Shown: in pieces, positions 23,809 to 31,589 of the stretch
Numbering within the stretch: position 1 is the stretch's first letter
Layout of the letters: the number at the start of each line of letters is the position of its first letter
Origin: Thermoleophilia bacterium
GTDB taxonomy: Bacteria > Actinomycetota > Thermoleophilia > Gaiellales > Gaiellaceae
Assembly (NCBI GenBank): GCA_017882605.1
Contig: JADGPE010000005.1
Coordinates: 1-44,804 of the forward strand
Reading direction: 5' to 3'
Length of the DNA: 44,804 bases
Notes under the pieces: generated by a model
Told to the model about the DNA's origin: nothing
The model's database searches: none
The model's input: only the letters and a program-made list of their open reading frames with translations
Translations under genes and position numbers: made by a program

Positions 23809-23835
23809 GTGTAAACGGACGCCTGCGTCAGGTGC

Positions 23836-24009
23836 TCAGGCTGCGATCCGGTCGCGTTCGCGTGCCGGCTCGACCGCCCGGAGAGACCGGAGGTGGCCTT
23901 TGGTGTGGCGGCGATCGTGGCGGACGCCGTGGGCGTGGAGGAACACGACCCCGTAGACGATGATCGCGGCGAGCACCGCATTCACTGTCATGAGTGTTGT
24001 GAGTGTCAT
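23836..24009 (-). CDS. Small membrane protein (57 aa)
   Basis: ATG 24009 is preceded by GGGAAG. The product has one hydrophobic helix (NAVLAAIIVYGVVFLHAHG, residues 10-28) followed by a basic, His/Arg-rich tail (VRHDRRHTKGHLRSLRA). A second in-frame ATG at 23991 would also keep the helix. It lies between the two-component genes and the cytochrome oxidase operon and is divergent from the latter. The histidine cluster at the membrane surface could bind metal, for example copper, but no known family was recognised. Confidence 0.6.
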   Translation of the reverse strand: MTLTTLMTVNAVLAAIIVYGVVFLHAHGVRHDRRHTKGHLRSLRAVEPARERDRIAA

Positions 24010-24082
24010 GCCCACAGTCTTCCCGGCGCACCTAGGGGCAAGCCCAAAGGGAGGTTAAGGGCTTCCTATGGATTGCCCCCGC

Positions 24083-24108
24083 ATGACGCCAAGATGACAC
24101 TTCTGTCA
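24083..24108. promoter_or_regulatory. Possible response-regulator site upstream of the cox operon
   Basis: ATGAC occurs at 24083 and 24094, an 11-bp direct-repeat period as bound by OmpR-type regulators. The second copy is part of TGACA-CTTC-TGTCA (24095-24108), a perfect inverted repeat. The site lies in the gap between the small membrane gene and the oxidase operon, beside the two-component system. Confidence 0.4.
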
Positions 24109-24152
24109 CAAAGCTCGCTTCCTGGAACGGGAGTCGATATATCCGAACGCCG

Positions 24153-24812
24153 GTGGGAGGAACTCTGGGTAAAGCCCTTGCGGTCGCTGCCGGCGTGCTC
24201 GTCGTCGGCGTCCTGATCGGGATCTATGTCGGGTTCCTCACCAACGGGCCGACGCCGTACCGCGTCCCGGTCGCGAACGCCGGGAGTGTCGATTTGACGC
24301 TGCAGACCGTGGCGGCGGTCGGGCCGCTTGCGCCGAACCCGACCTGGGTCTCGTACCTCGTGCGCGAGAGCGGCGTCTGGCATCGCAGCACCGTCTGGAC
24401 TGTCCCCGCGAACTCGCTCGTGCACGTGACGCTCTACAACTTCGACGGCCAGAGCGGCCTGCGCAATCCGTTCCTCGCCCAGGCGCGCGGCCTCGTCGGC
24501 GGCACCTTCGGCCTGAACGGCAAACAGCTGACGGTGATCAACCCCGACGCCGCGTCGCACACCTTCGCGATCCCGCAGCTAGGGGTGATCGTCCCGATCC
24601 AGGGCGTCGACGACAACGCGCCGAAGCAGTGCGACCTCGCGCCGTGCCCGATGAGCAACGCGCACGAGACGATCACGTTCACGTTCCGCACGGGCAAGAA
24701 GGGCCACTACCGGTGGCAGTGCTTCGTGCCGTGCGCCGCCGGCTTCGTCTACGGCTTCGGCGGCCCGATGCAGACGATCGGCTACATGGACGGGTACGTC
24801 GATGTGGTCTAG
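24153..24812 (+). CDS. Membrane-anchored cupredoxin, CoxB-like
   Basis: A 219-residue protein with an N-terminal membrane helix (residues 7-29) and an exported cupredoxin domain. Likely metal residues are His136 (SHTFAIP), Cys190 and Cys194 (RWQCFVPCAAG) and Met206 (GGPM). The CxxxC pair resembles the CuA loop of oxidase subunit II, but the His that should follow is Phe, so a true CuA centre is uncertain; a type-1-like or altered copper site is possible. The start may be GTG 24153 or CTG 24165, which has GGGAGG 4 nt upstream. It heads the oxidase operon and overlaps coxB by 11 nt; probably an electron carrier to the oxidase. Confidence 0.7.
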   Translation: MGGTLGKALAVAAGVLVVGVLIGIYVGFLTNGPTPYRVPVANAGSVDLTLQTVAAVGPLAPNPTWVSYLVRESGVWHRSTVWTVPANSLVHVTLYNFDGQSGLRNPFLAQARGLVGGTFGLNGKQLTVINPDAASHTFAIPQLGVIVPIQGVDDNAPKQCDLAPCPMSNAHETITFTFRTGKKGHYRWQCFVPCAAGFVYGFGGPMQTIGYMDGYVDVV

Positions 24813-25641
24813 GAGCTCAGACGGCCGGCGGATCGCTGCGATCACGGTGATCGGTACGGCGATCGTCCTGCCGCTCGTCGTCTTCGTGCTCGGTCCGAAC
24901 ATGCCGCCGGGCAAGGCGACAGAGGTTGCGAAGGGCCAGGTCACCGACAACACCGTGCTGCTCGTCGTGATGACACCGTTCACCGTCTTCATTCTCGGTT
25001 ACCTCGTCTATGCGATCGTCGTGTTCAGGGCACCCAAGGGTGAAACCGAATTGCGGGACGGCGCGTCGATGCGCGGCCACATGCCGTCGCAGATCGCGTG
25101 GCTCGTGACCACCACGGCGGCCGTGCTCTTCCTCGCGATCTTCGGGACGACCGAGCTGCTCGCCAACAACGGCGCCGGCAGCGGCTCCGGGCCGAACCCC
25201 GTGGCGAAGCCGAGCGGCGCAATGCTGCCGGTGCAGGTGATCGGTCAGCAGTGGGAGTTCACCTACCGCTACCCGACCTACGGCGGCGTCGAGACGGCCG
25301 AGCTCGTGCTGCCGGCCGGCCAGGAGGTCGCGTTCCACGTCACGTCGCTCGACGTCGTCCACTCGTTCTGGGCCTACGAGCTCGGCGTCAAGGCAGACGC
25401 AAATCCGGGCGTCGACAACGTCGCGTATGTGAAGCCTACGAAGATCGGCACGTTCCAGATCCGCTGCGCGGAGCTCTGCGGGCTCTGGCACGGCTACATG
25501 TTCGACACCGGCCGCGTCGTCGGCGCCGCCGACTTCAACACGTGGATCGCGGCGCAGCGCAAGCAGTTCGCGGGCGTCGAGAAGTACCTGCCGAAGTACA
25601 GCCCGTCGTATTCCCCCGACCCGACCTTCCGCGCCGGATGA
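24802..25641 (+). CDS. coxB: Cytochrome c oxidase subunit II
   Basis: A 279-residue subunit II. Three hydrophobic segments lie near residues 12-30, 52-75 and 98-116, followed by the exported CuA domain: QQWEFTYRYPTYGG, His187 in DVVHSFWAYELGVK, then CAELCGLWHGYM with Cys222, Cys226, His230 and Met233, the full CuA set. No cytochrome c domain is fused at the C-terminus, which distinguishes it from caa3 subunit II of Bacillus or Thermus. ATG 24802 overlaps the cupredoxin gene; its stop overlaps coxA (ATGA). Confidence 0.94.
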   Translation: MWSRSSDGRRIAAITVIGTAIVLPLVVFVLGPNMPPGKATEVAKGQVTDNTVLLVVMTPFTVFILGYLVYAIVVFRAPKGETELRDGASMRGHMPSQIAWLVTTTAAVLFLAIFGTTELLANNGAGSGSGPNPVAKPSGAMLPVQVIGQQWEFTYRYPTYGGVETAELVLPAGQEVAFHVTSLDVVHSFWAYELGVKADANPGVDNVAYVKPTKIGTFQIRCAELCGLWHGYMFDTGRVVGAADFNTWIAAQRKQFAGVEKYLPKYSPSYSPDPTFRAG

Positions 25642-27506
25642 GCCTGCGTCGCCTGATCGGCTTCAACCTGCTGTCGGCCGTCGTGCTCGGCGTCGCCGGC
25701 TTCTACGCCGGCTGGTGGCTCGGGCACCAGATCACCGGGCCGAGCATCGCGTACTTCAGCGCCACCAATCAGAACGACATCGCGCTCTTCGTCGCGTACC
25801 TCGTCGGCGTCGTCGGGTTCCTCGTCGGCCTCGGCTTCGCGAACTACCCGGTGCAGCGGCTCCTCGGCAAGCCGCCGACCCTGCGGGAGAAGGAGCAACA
25901 GGGCGCTGCGCGCTACTTCGGCCTGTGCACCGACCACAAGGTCGTCGGCATCCAGTATCTGCTCGGCATCGGCGCGTTCATCTTCATCGGCGGCCTGAAC
26001 GCGATGCTGATCCGGTTCGAGCTGATGCGCCCGACCCACCTCGTCTGGAACGGCAACAACTACCTCACCCTGGTCGGGGTGCACGGCACGATGATGATGG
26101 GGATGATGACGAGCGGGATCCTCGGCCCGTTCGCGAACTACTTCGTCCCGCTGATGATCGGCGCGCGGCGCATGGCGTTCCCGCGCATCGAAGCGCTCAC
26201 GTTCTGGCTCCTGATGGCGGCGGGGACGATCCTGATGACGACGTTCGCCTTCGGCGGCTTCCCGACCGGTTGGACGGGCTACGCGCCGCTGAACGAGCAG
26301 GCGAACATGGGCATGGACGCCTACATCGCATTCTTCGCCCTCGTCGGCCTCTCGATGACGCTGCTCGGCCTGAACATGCTTGCCACGGTGATCACGATGC
26401 GCGCGCCGGGCATGACCTGGGGCCGGCTGCCGATCTTCGTGTGGGCCACGGTCAGCACCTCGGTCCTGATGCTGCTCGCCGCGCCGGTCCTGATCTCGGC
26501 GCTGCTCATGCTCACGATGGACCGCGCTGCGCAGACGAGCTTCTTCAACGACCAGGCGGGCGGGAGTTCGTACCTCTACGAGAACCTCTTCTGGTTCTTC
26601 GGCCATCCCGAGGTCTACATCCTGGCGCTGCCCGGGATGGGGATCCTGCTCGAGATCCTCCCGGTCTTCTCGCGCAAGCCGCTTTGGGGGTACCGCCTCG
26701 CTGTCACGGGCATGCTCGGCATCGGCCTGATGAGCTTCCTCGTCTGGCAGCACCACCTGTTCGTCAGCGGCATCAACGCCGACGTGCGGCCCTTCTACAT
26801 GCTCTCGACCGAGATCATCTCGCTGCCGACGGGCTTCATCTTCATCTGCGCGCTCGGGACGCTGTGGAAGGGGCGCATCCGCGCGACCGTGCCCATGCTG
26901 TTCTCGCTCGCATGGCTGTTCAACTTCCTGATCGGCGGCCTGTCGGGTGTCTTCCTGTCCGACGTGCCGAGTGACGTCACCACGCACGGCAGCTTCTTCT
27001 CGATGGCGCACTTCCACTACACGATCATGGGCGGCCTCCTGTTCGCCTTCTTCGCCGGCATCTACTACTGGGTTCCGAAGATGACCGGCTACAACTTCAA
27101 CGAGCGCCTCGGCAAGTGGCACTTCTGGATCATGTTCCTCGCCTTCAACTCGACGTTCGGGCCGCTGCTCGTGATCGGGTTCCTCGGCATGCCGCGGCGC
27201 GTCGTCACCTACGCCGGCTACCTGCAGGGTGCGAACGACTGGGTCTCGGTGTCGGCGTTCGTGCTCGGTGCCTCGATGCTGATCTTCCTCGCGAACCTCA
27301 TCTGGTCGCAGGTCTTTGCGCGCGTTCCGACCGGCGTGAACCCGTGGGGCTCGAAGTCGATCGAGTGGCAGTTGCCGTCACCGGTGCCGGTTCACAATTT
27401 CGACCGCATCCCGACTTTCGGTTCCGACCCGTATCCGTACGGCGAGGACGCCGGCTCGATGCTGGCGCAGCGGCCGGTCGTCTCTCCCGCGAGGCCGACG
27501 CCGTGA
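25638..27506 (+). CDS. coxA: Cytochrome c oxidase subunit I with altered proton-channel residues
   Basis: A 622-residue haem-copper oxidase subunit I. Haem and copper ligands are present: His149 (GVHGTMMM), His323 and Tyr327 (GHPEVY), His372/His373 (VWQHHLF), His458 and His460 (AHFHYTIMGG). Residues 5-65 form two extra N-terminal membrane helices before the canonical first helix. The D-channel motif GAxDMAFPR reads GARRMAFPR (Arg178 for Asp), and the K-channel motif PTGxK reads PTGFI (Ile401 for Lys), with Glu392 nearby in STEIISLPTG. Glu325 in HPEV is kept. ATG 25638 overlaps coxB; a longer frame is out of context. It reduces O2 to water in the plasma membrane. Confidence 0.95.
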   Translation: MSLRRLIGFNLLSAVVLGVAGFYAGWWLGHQITGPSIAYFSATNQNDIALFVAYLVGVVGFLVGLGFANYPVQRLLGKPPTLREKEQQGAARYFGLCTDHKVVGIQYLLGIGAFIFIGGLNAMLIRFELMRPTHLVWNGNNYLTLVGVHGTMMMGMMTSGILGPFANYFVPLMIGARRMAFPRIEALTFWLLMAAGTILMTTFAFGGFPTGWTGYAPLNEQANMGMDAYIAFFALVGLSMTLLGLNMLATVITMRAPGMTWGRLPIFVWATVSTSVLMLLAAPVLISALLMLTMDRAAQTSFFNDQAGGSSYLYENLFWFFGHPEVYILALPGMGILLEILPVFSRKPLWGYRLAVTGMLGIGLMSFLVWQHHLFVSGINADVRPFYMLSTEIISLPTGFIFICALGTLWKGRIRATVPMLFSLAWLFNFLIGGLSGVFLSDVPSDVTTHGSFFSMAHFHYTIMGGLLFAFFAGIYYWVPKMTGYNFNERLGKWHFWIMFLAFNSTFGPLLVIGFLGMPRRVVTYAGYLQGANDWVSVSAFVLGASMLIFLANLIWSQVFARVPTGVNPWGSKSIEWQLPSPVPVHNFDRIPTFGSDPYPYGEDAGSMLAQRPVVSPARPTP

Positions 27507-28183
27507 GCGAGCTCGCACACCACTCGACCGACTACTCGGTCGTCGAGAGCGAGTCCCCGCAGGTGATGGCCCGCAACCTGCGCGTCGCCTCGCAGCTCTG
27601 GGCGAGCGCGACGGTGTTCTTCTTCTTCGCGTTCCTGTTCGCCTACTTCTACCTCCGCTCGCTGAACTCCCAGCATCTCTGGCATCCGCACACCGTGAAG
27701 GCGCCGGTCGGCCTCGGGACGGTGATCACCGCGTGTGTCGTGGTCTCTGCGCTCGCGGGCTGGTACGCAGCGCGGCGCCTCGAAGCCGGTGACGAGCGCA
27801 GCTGGCGGAGCGCCGGGATCGCGGCGCTCGCGCTCGGGCTCGCCGCGGTCGTCCTGCAGATCGTCGAGTTCTGGACGATCGGCTTCGGGCCGACGGAAGG
27901 TGGCTTCGCGAGCGTGTTCCTCGGCTGGACCGGGCTGTACATCCTCTTCGTCCTCGGCACGATGTACTGGCTGGAAACGCTGCTCGCGACGTCGTTTCGC
28001 TACCGGGGCGCGGGTGCGGCGGGACACGAGCCGGGCGAGGCGTCGGGCGATCCGGGTCGAACGGGCGACGACATCGACCGGCCGATCTCACTGGTCCGCC
28101 CGGGGGCGGGCGCATTCGCGTTCTACTGGGCCGTCCTCGCCGTCATCGGCGTCGCCACCTGGCTCATCCTCTACCTCCTCTAG
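27503..28183 (+). CDS. coxC: Cytochrome c oxidase subunit III
   Basis: A 226-residue subunit III with five hydrophobic segments, starting at GTG 27503 (GTGA overlap with coxA). VASQLWASATVFFFFAFLFA and YFYLRS match the first helices of the family; LQIVEFWTIGF and GWTGLYILFVLGTMYWLETL match the later ones, and FYWAVLAVIGVATWLILYLL is the last. A loop of about 30 glycine/aspartate-rich residues precedes the final helix. It stabilises subunit I. Confidence 0.9.
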   Translation: MSELAHHSTDYSVVESESPQVMARNLRVASQLWASATVFFFFAFLFAYFYLRSLNSQHLWHPHTVKAPVGLGTVITACVVVSALAGWYAARRLEAGDERSWRSAGIAALALGLAAVVLQIVEFWTIGFGPTEGGFASVFLGWTGLYILFVLGTMYWLETLLATSFRYRGAGAAGHEPGEASGDPGRTGDDIDRPISLVRPGAGAFAFYWAVLAVIGVATWLILYLL

Positions 28184-28185
28184 CA

Positions 28186-29043
28186 GTGAGCTTCCTGCTG
28201 CGAAGCGAGAACTGGCCGGTCGGTTGGCTGCTCTACGCGCTCGTCGCGGCCGCACTCCTCTATGCGCTGGGCGGGCGCCGCACCGTGAAGACGAACCGCG
28301 TCCGCAGCGCGTCGTTCTATTGCGGCCTGGTGACGCTCGCGCTCGCCGTCGCGTCGCCGATCGACGCGTACTCCGACCGCTTGTTCTGGGCGCACATGAC
28401 CCAGCACGTGCTGTTGACGATGGTTGCGCCGCCGCTGCTCCTGCTCGGCCGCCCCTGGCCGCGGATGCTCAAGCCGTTCGCGGCGTCGGTGCGACGTCCC
28501 GTCGCGCGCGCCGTGCTCGTCGGCCCGACACTCGGGCCGACGCGGACGGCCGGGCGCTGGGTTGCCAGGCCGCTCCCGGCATTCGTCGCGTTCTCCGCTG
28601 TGCTGCTCGGCTGGCACGTGCCCGCGCTCTACGACCTGACGCTGCGTGACGGTCTCGTGCACGACGTCGAGCACCTGCTCTTCTCCGCGACGTCGCTGCT
28701 TCTCTGGGTGCACCTGGTTCCCGGAGCGACCCCGCGGCCGCAGCTCTCCGACGGGCAGCGCGTGGCCTACGGGACCGGCGCCCTGCTCGTCAGCTGGGTG
28801 CTGGCGGTCGTGCTCGGCTTCGCATCCTCGCCCGTCTACAGCGCGTACGCGTCCCTTGCGAGCCGCCCCGGCGGGCTCTCGGCTCTGGCCGACCAGCAAA
28901 TCGCCGCCGGGATCATGTGGGTGCCCGCATCGGTGCCGTTCCTGATCGCGATCTTCGTCGCCGCGTATCGTTGGCTGGATCCGTCGAGCGGGCGGCGGCG
29001 GGGTGCCGCGACCGTTCGCGACCTACGACCGAGGGAGACCTGA
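28186..29043 (+). CDS. ctaG: Cytochrome c oxidase assembly factor CtaG (caa3 type)
   Basis: A 285-residue polytopic membrane protein of the Caa3_CtaG family, needed for assembly of the copper centre. Typical marks: VASPIDAYSDRLFWAHMTQH, with His in MTQHVLL, APPLLLLGRPWP, LGWHVPALYDLTL and HDVEHLLFSATSLLLW. The start is GTG 28186, 2 nt after coxC. Several conserved histidines face one side of the membrane and may bind copper. Its stop overlaps the next small gene (TGATG). Confidence 0.9.
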   Translation: MSFLLRSENWPVGWLLYALVAAALLYALGGRRTVKTNRVRSASFYCGLVTLALAVASPIDAYSDRLFWAHMTQHVLLTMVAPPLLLLGRPWPRMLKPFAASVRRPVARAVLVGPTLGPTRTAGRWVARPLPAFVAFSAVLLGWHVPALYDLTLRDGLVHDVEHLLFSATSLLLWVHLVPGATPRPQLSDGQRVAYGTGALLVSWVLAVVLGFASSPVYSAYASLASRPGGLSALADQQIAAGIMWVPASVPFLIAIFVAAYRWLDPSSGRRRGAATVRDLRPRET

Positions 29044-29159
29044 TGACCGTCGCTTCGTTCCTGACCGGCTCGCTCCTCACGATCCTGATCCCGGTTGGCC
29101 TGCTGATCGTGGTCGGGGCCTGGTGGACGCTCGTGCTGCGCCGGCGCGGTGAGCTGTAG
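29043..29159 (+). CDS. 38-residue membrane peptide of the oxidase locus
   Basis: ATG 29043 shares one base with the ctaG stop. The product is one hydrophobic helix (FLTGSLLTILIPVGLLIVV, residues 6-24) followed by WWTLVLRRRGEL. It resembles in size and layout small accessory subunits of haem-copper oxidases, but no specific family can be assigned. Overlap with ctaG and membership in the operon support expression. Confidence 0.65.
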   Translation: MTVASFLTGSLLTILIPVGLLIVVGAWWTLVLRRRGEL

Positions 29160-29167
29160 GAGGGGCG

Positions 29168-29173
29168 TAGTCT
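29168..29173 (+). promoter_or_regulatory. -10 element (TAGTCT) before the 62-residue gene and SCO1
   Basis: TAGTCT ends 7 nt before GTG 29181, the leaderless spacing. It could drive the last two genes of the locus separately from the cox operon. Confidence 0.5.
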
Positions 29174-29180
29174 CCTCCGT

Positions 29181-29369
29181 GTGACAGCCGATGAGATGCT
29201 CGCGGAGGCGCGCGCCTTCAATCTCCAGCTCGAGCAGGTGCTCGCGACCATGCCCAAGGTGCACGAATTGCCGCCCGAGGTGACGCGCCGTGTGCGCCGC
29301 GACCGGCACGGCATCTCGCCCCGTGTCTTCTCCGCTGCGAACCTCGTCTTCGGCGCATACTCCGGCTGA
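29181..29369 (+). CDS. 62-residue protein resembling only the N-terminus of an alpha/beta-hydrolase
   Basis: The frame from GTG 29181 encodes a helical, charged protein (TADEMLAEARAFNLQLEQVL, ATMPKVHELPPEVTRRVRRD, then SPRVFSAANLVFG). The first 50 residues recall the N-terminal extension of some actinobacterial alpha/beta-hydrolases, from memory, but no catalytic core follows and the next gene begins in its stop (TGATG). It may be a truncated relic or a genuine small protein; an intact leaderless promoter favours expression. Confidence 0.45.
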   Translation: MTADEMLAEARAFNLQLEQVLATMPKVHELPPEVTRRVRRDRHGISPRVFSAANLVFGAYSG

Positions 29370-30019
29370 TGCGCGGTCCGAGGCACCTGCGCTGGCTCTT
29401 CCTGCTCGCGGTCGCGATCGTCGGCGTCGCCGCCGGGTTGCTGATCGTCGAGCTGCGCGCGCCCGGCAAGGCGTCGGCGACGCAGCCGCCCGCGATGCCC
29501 GTCGTGAGCTGGCCCGCGGGTACGCGCCCCGCCCCCGACTTCGAGCTTCGGGACCAGGACGGCAAGCCCGTGTCCGTTTCCGCCTTCCGCGGCAGGCCGG
29601 TGATCGTGACGTTTCTCGATCCGCTCTGCCGCAATCTGTGTCCGGTCGAGGCGAAGATCCTCGGGGTGGTCGAATCGAGCCTGCCCGCGGCCGAGCGCCC
29701 GGTGATCCTCGCGGTGAGCGTCAACCGGTGGGGCAACACGCCCTCGGTCCTGCGCGAGGACATGCAGAAGTGGCATGTCTCCGAGAACTGGCACTGGGCC
29801 GTCGGGTCGACCGCGTCCCTCCGGCGGGTGTGGGCCGCGTACGAGATCGCGGTGGTGGACGAGCCGAAGACGATCCAGGGTGTGACGATCCACAACATCA
29901 GCCACACGGAGGCCGCATTCCTCATCGACCGCCGGGGGCACGAGCGGGCGCTCTACGTCTATCCGTTCTACGCGGCCGACGTCACCGCCACGGTGCGTCG
30001 GCTCGCCTCGAGCAGCTAG
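29369..30019 (+). CDS. SCO1/SenC copper-delivery protein
   Basis: A 216-residue SCO-family protein with an N-terminal membrane anchor (LRWLFLLAVAIVGVAAGLLI) and an exported thioredoxin fold. The copper site is DPLCRNLCPVEAK (CxxxC) plus His in HNISHTEAAFLID. It delivers copper or electrons to the CuA centre of subunit II, in keeping with its place at the end of the oxidase locus. Its end overlaps the convergent DUF1684 gene by 4 nt. Confidence 0.9.
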   Translation: MRGPRHLRWLFLLAVAIVGVAAGLLIVELRAPGKASATQPPAMPVVSWPAGTRPAPDFELRDQDGKPVSVSAFRGRPVIVTFLDPLCRNLCPVEAKILGVVESSLPAAERPVILAVSVNRWGNTPSVLREDMQKWHVSENWHWAVGSTASLRRVWAAYEIAVVDEPKTIQGVTIHNISHTEAAFLIDRRGHERALYVYPFYAADVTATVRRLASSS

Positions 30020-30618
30020 CCGCCGAGTGGATAGCGCTCGCCGCCCCGCACGGGGGCGGCGAGCCTGTTCCCCGGCGGCGCCAGGGGACAGACCCAGCGT
30101 GGGTCGTACGAGCACGACGGGTTGTAGGCGAAGTTGAAGTCGAGCACGAGCTTGCCGTTGCGCTCACCGAGGTCCGAGCCCTTGACCGTGTCGAGCAGGT
30201 AACGGCCCGCCCCGTACGTCTCGGTGCCGCTCGTCGCGTCGGCGAAGCAGAGATAGACGCCGCCGCCGTAGCCGTCGAGCCAGTAGAGGTCGAGCGCGTG
30301 CTCCTCGTCGAGCGTGAAGCCCACACGCGCGAACCTCGTGAACGAGTACGGACGATCACCGGACGTTGCGATTTCGCGCGTCACTCGCTCAGCAGGCTCG
30401 ACGACGCCGAGGACGCGGAGCGCCGGGTCGTAGTCGAAGTAGGGCACGTGCTCGAACTCCGCGCCGGCGGGGACCGGTGTTTGCGGATGTGAGTGGAAGA
30501 GCTCGTCGCGTACCTCGCACCAATGCCGCCACGCGCGTTCCGGGTCACGTTCACCCCGTACTTCGGAGTACAGCTCGAAGATGCAGCGCTTCCAGTCGAG
30601 CAGCGTCAGCTCGTCCAC
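30016..30618 (-). CDS. DUF1684 family protein
   Basis: A 200-residue protein with the DUF1684 C-terminal signature GRYLLDTVKGSDLG, then GKLVLDFNFAYNPSCSYDPR and WVCPLAPPGNRL. The biochemical role of this family is not established. Start GTG 30618 is supported by a TAGGCT element 6 nt upstream. It is convergent with SCO1. Confidence 0.85.
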   Translation of the reverse strand: MDELTLLDWKRCIFELYSEVRGERDPERAWRHWCEVRDELFHSHPQTPVPAGAEFEHVPYFDYDPALRVLGVVEPAERVTREIATSGDRPYSFTRFARVGFTLDEEHALDLYWLDGYGGGVYLCFADATSGTETYGAGRYLLDTVKGSDLGERNGKLVLDFNFAYNPSCSYDPRWVCPLAPPGNRLAAPVRGGERYPLGG

Positions 30619-30624
30619 GGGACG

Positions 30625-30630
30625 AGCCTA
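30625..30630 (-). promoter_or_regulatory. -10 element (TAGGCT) of the DUF1684 gene
   Basis: TAGGCT ends 6 nt before GTG 30618, with no Shine-Dalgarno sequence. It lies in the 17-bp gap after the GH130 gene and allows separate expression. Confidence 0.5.
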
Positions 30631-30635
30631 GTCGC

Positions 30636-31589
30636 CTAGGAGGGTTTGACCGGCGCGGCGAGCACTGCGTCGACGAGATCGGCGAGCTGCGCCGTCGCGA
30701 GCCCGATCGACGTGTCTGCCGCGCCGTAGTACATCCGCAACTGGCCTGTGGCCTCGTCGTGGACGAGCCCGCAAGGGAAAACGGCGTTGCCGACGTCGCC
30801 GACGCGTTCGTAGGGAGCCTGCGAGCCGAAGATCCACTCGGGAAGCCGGTGCGAGATGCGGCTCGGCTCGTCGAGCTCCGCCAGGGCGAGGCCGATGCGG
30901 TACAGGCCGCCGGAGACCGTGTCCTTGACGCCGTGGTAGACGATCAGCCAGCCGTGCTCGGTACGCAGCGGCGGGGGGCCGATGCCGACGCGGCGGGAGT
31001 CCCACCAGGCGCCCTCGCGCGGCGCGAGGACGTGCTCAGGTGCGCTCCAGGCCGTCAGGTCGTCGGAGCGCGACAGTGCGATCTCCCCGCTCGATCCGGC
31101 CGCCGCCTCGTGGCTCGGCCGGTGGAACAGGATCCACTTGCCGTCGATGCGGTCGGGCAAGAGGGCCGCGTTCTTGTCGTCCGCGCCCATGATCACCCCG
31201 CGCCGGTCGACCGTGCTGAAGTCGTCGGTCAGTGCGAGGTAGACGGCGGGACCGGGCGGGCCGTACGCCGTGCACGTGATCGCCCAGCGCTCGAGCTCCG
31301 GGAGCCAGACGACGCGCGGGTCCTCGAACCCCCATTCCTCGCTCTCGATCCCGTCGGCCGGGGCGAGGAGCGGCTTCGGGTCGACCGTCCACCCGTCGAT
31401 GCCGTTCGCCGAGCGCGCGACACACAGGTGCGAGATGCCGCGCAGGTCTTCGACGCGCGCGAGGATCAGCGTCTCTCCGCCGACCACGGCCGCTGCGGGG
31501 TTGAACACGGCATTCACCGCATACGGCCAGTCGGCCGCCGTCAGGATCGGGTTGCTCGCGTGCCGTTCGAACAGCTCCCGTCTGTTCAC
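30636..31589 (-). CDS. GH130-family glycoside phosphorylase/hydrolase
   Basis: A 317-residue five-bladed beta-propeller of family GH130, whose members phosphorolyse or hydrolyse beta-mannosides. Family marks: NPILTAADWPYAVNAVFNPA, ILARVEDLRGISHL, WGFEDPRVVWLPE with the catalytic acid region, DDKNAALLPDRIDGKWILFH and GLVHDEATGQLRMYYGAADT near the end. ATG 31589 overlaps the stop of the glycosyltransferase gene (ATGA). The pair probably makes and recycles a mannose-containing glycan. Confidence 0.88.
   Translation of the reverse strand: MNRRELFERHASNPILTAADWPYAVNAVFNPAAAVVGGETLILARVEDLRGISHLCVARSANGIDGWTVDPKPLLAPADGIESEEWGFEDPRVVWLPELERWAITCTAYGPPGPAVYLALTDDFSTVDRRGVIMGADDKNAALLPDRIDGKWILFHRPSHEAAAGSSGEIALSRSDDLTAWSAPEHVLAPREGAWWDSRRVGIGPPPLRTEHGWLIVYHGVKDTVSGGLYRIGLALAELDEPSRISHRLPEWIFGSQAPYERVGDVGNAVFPCGLVHDEATGQLRMYYGAADTSIGLATAQLADLVDAVLAAPVKPS

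Noticed and set aside
25494-27122. Long minus-strand open frame opposite coxB/coxA (542 codons)
   Set aside because: It is antisense to a clear oxidase operon and has a repetitive Arg/Asp/Glu/His-rich composition typical of reverse reading of GC-rich codons.
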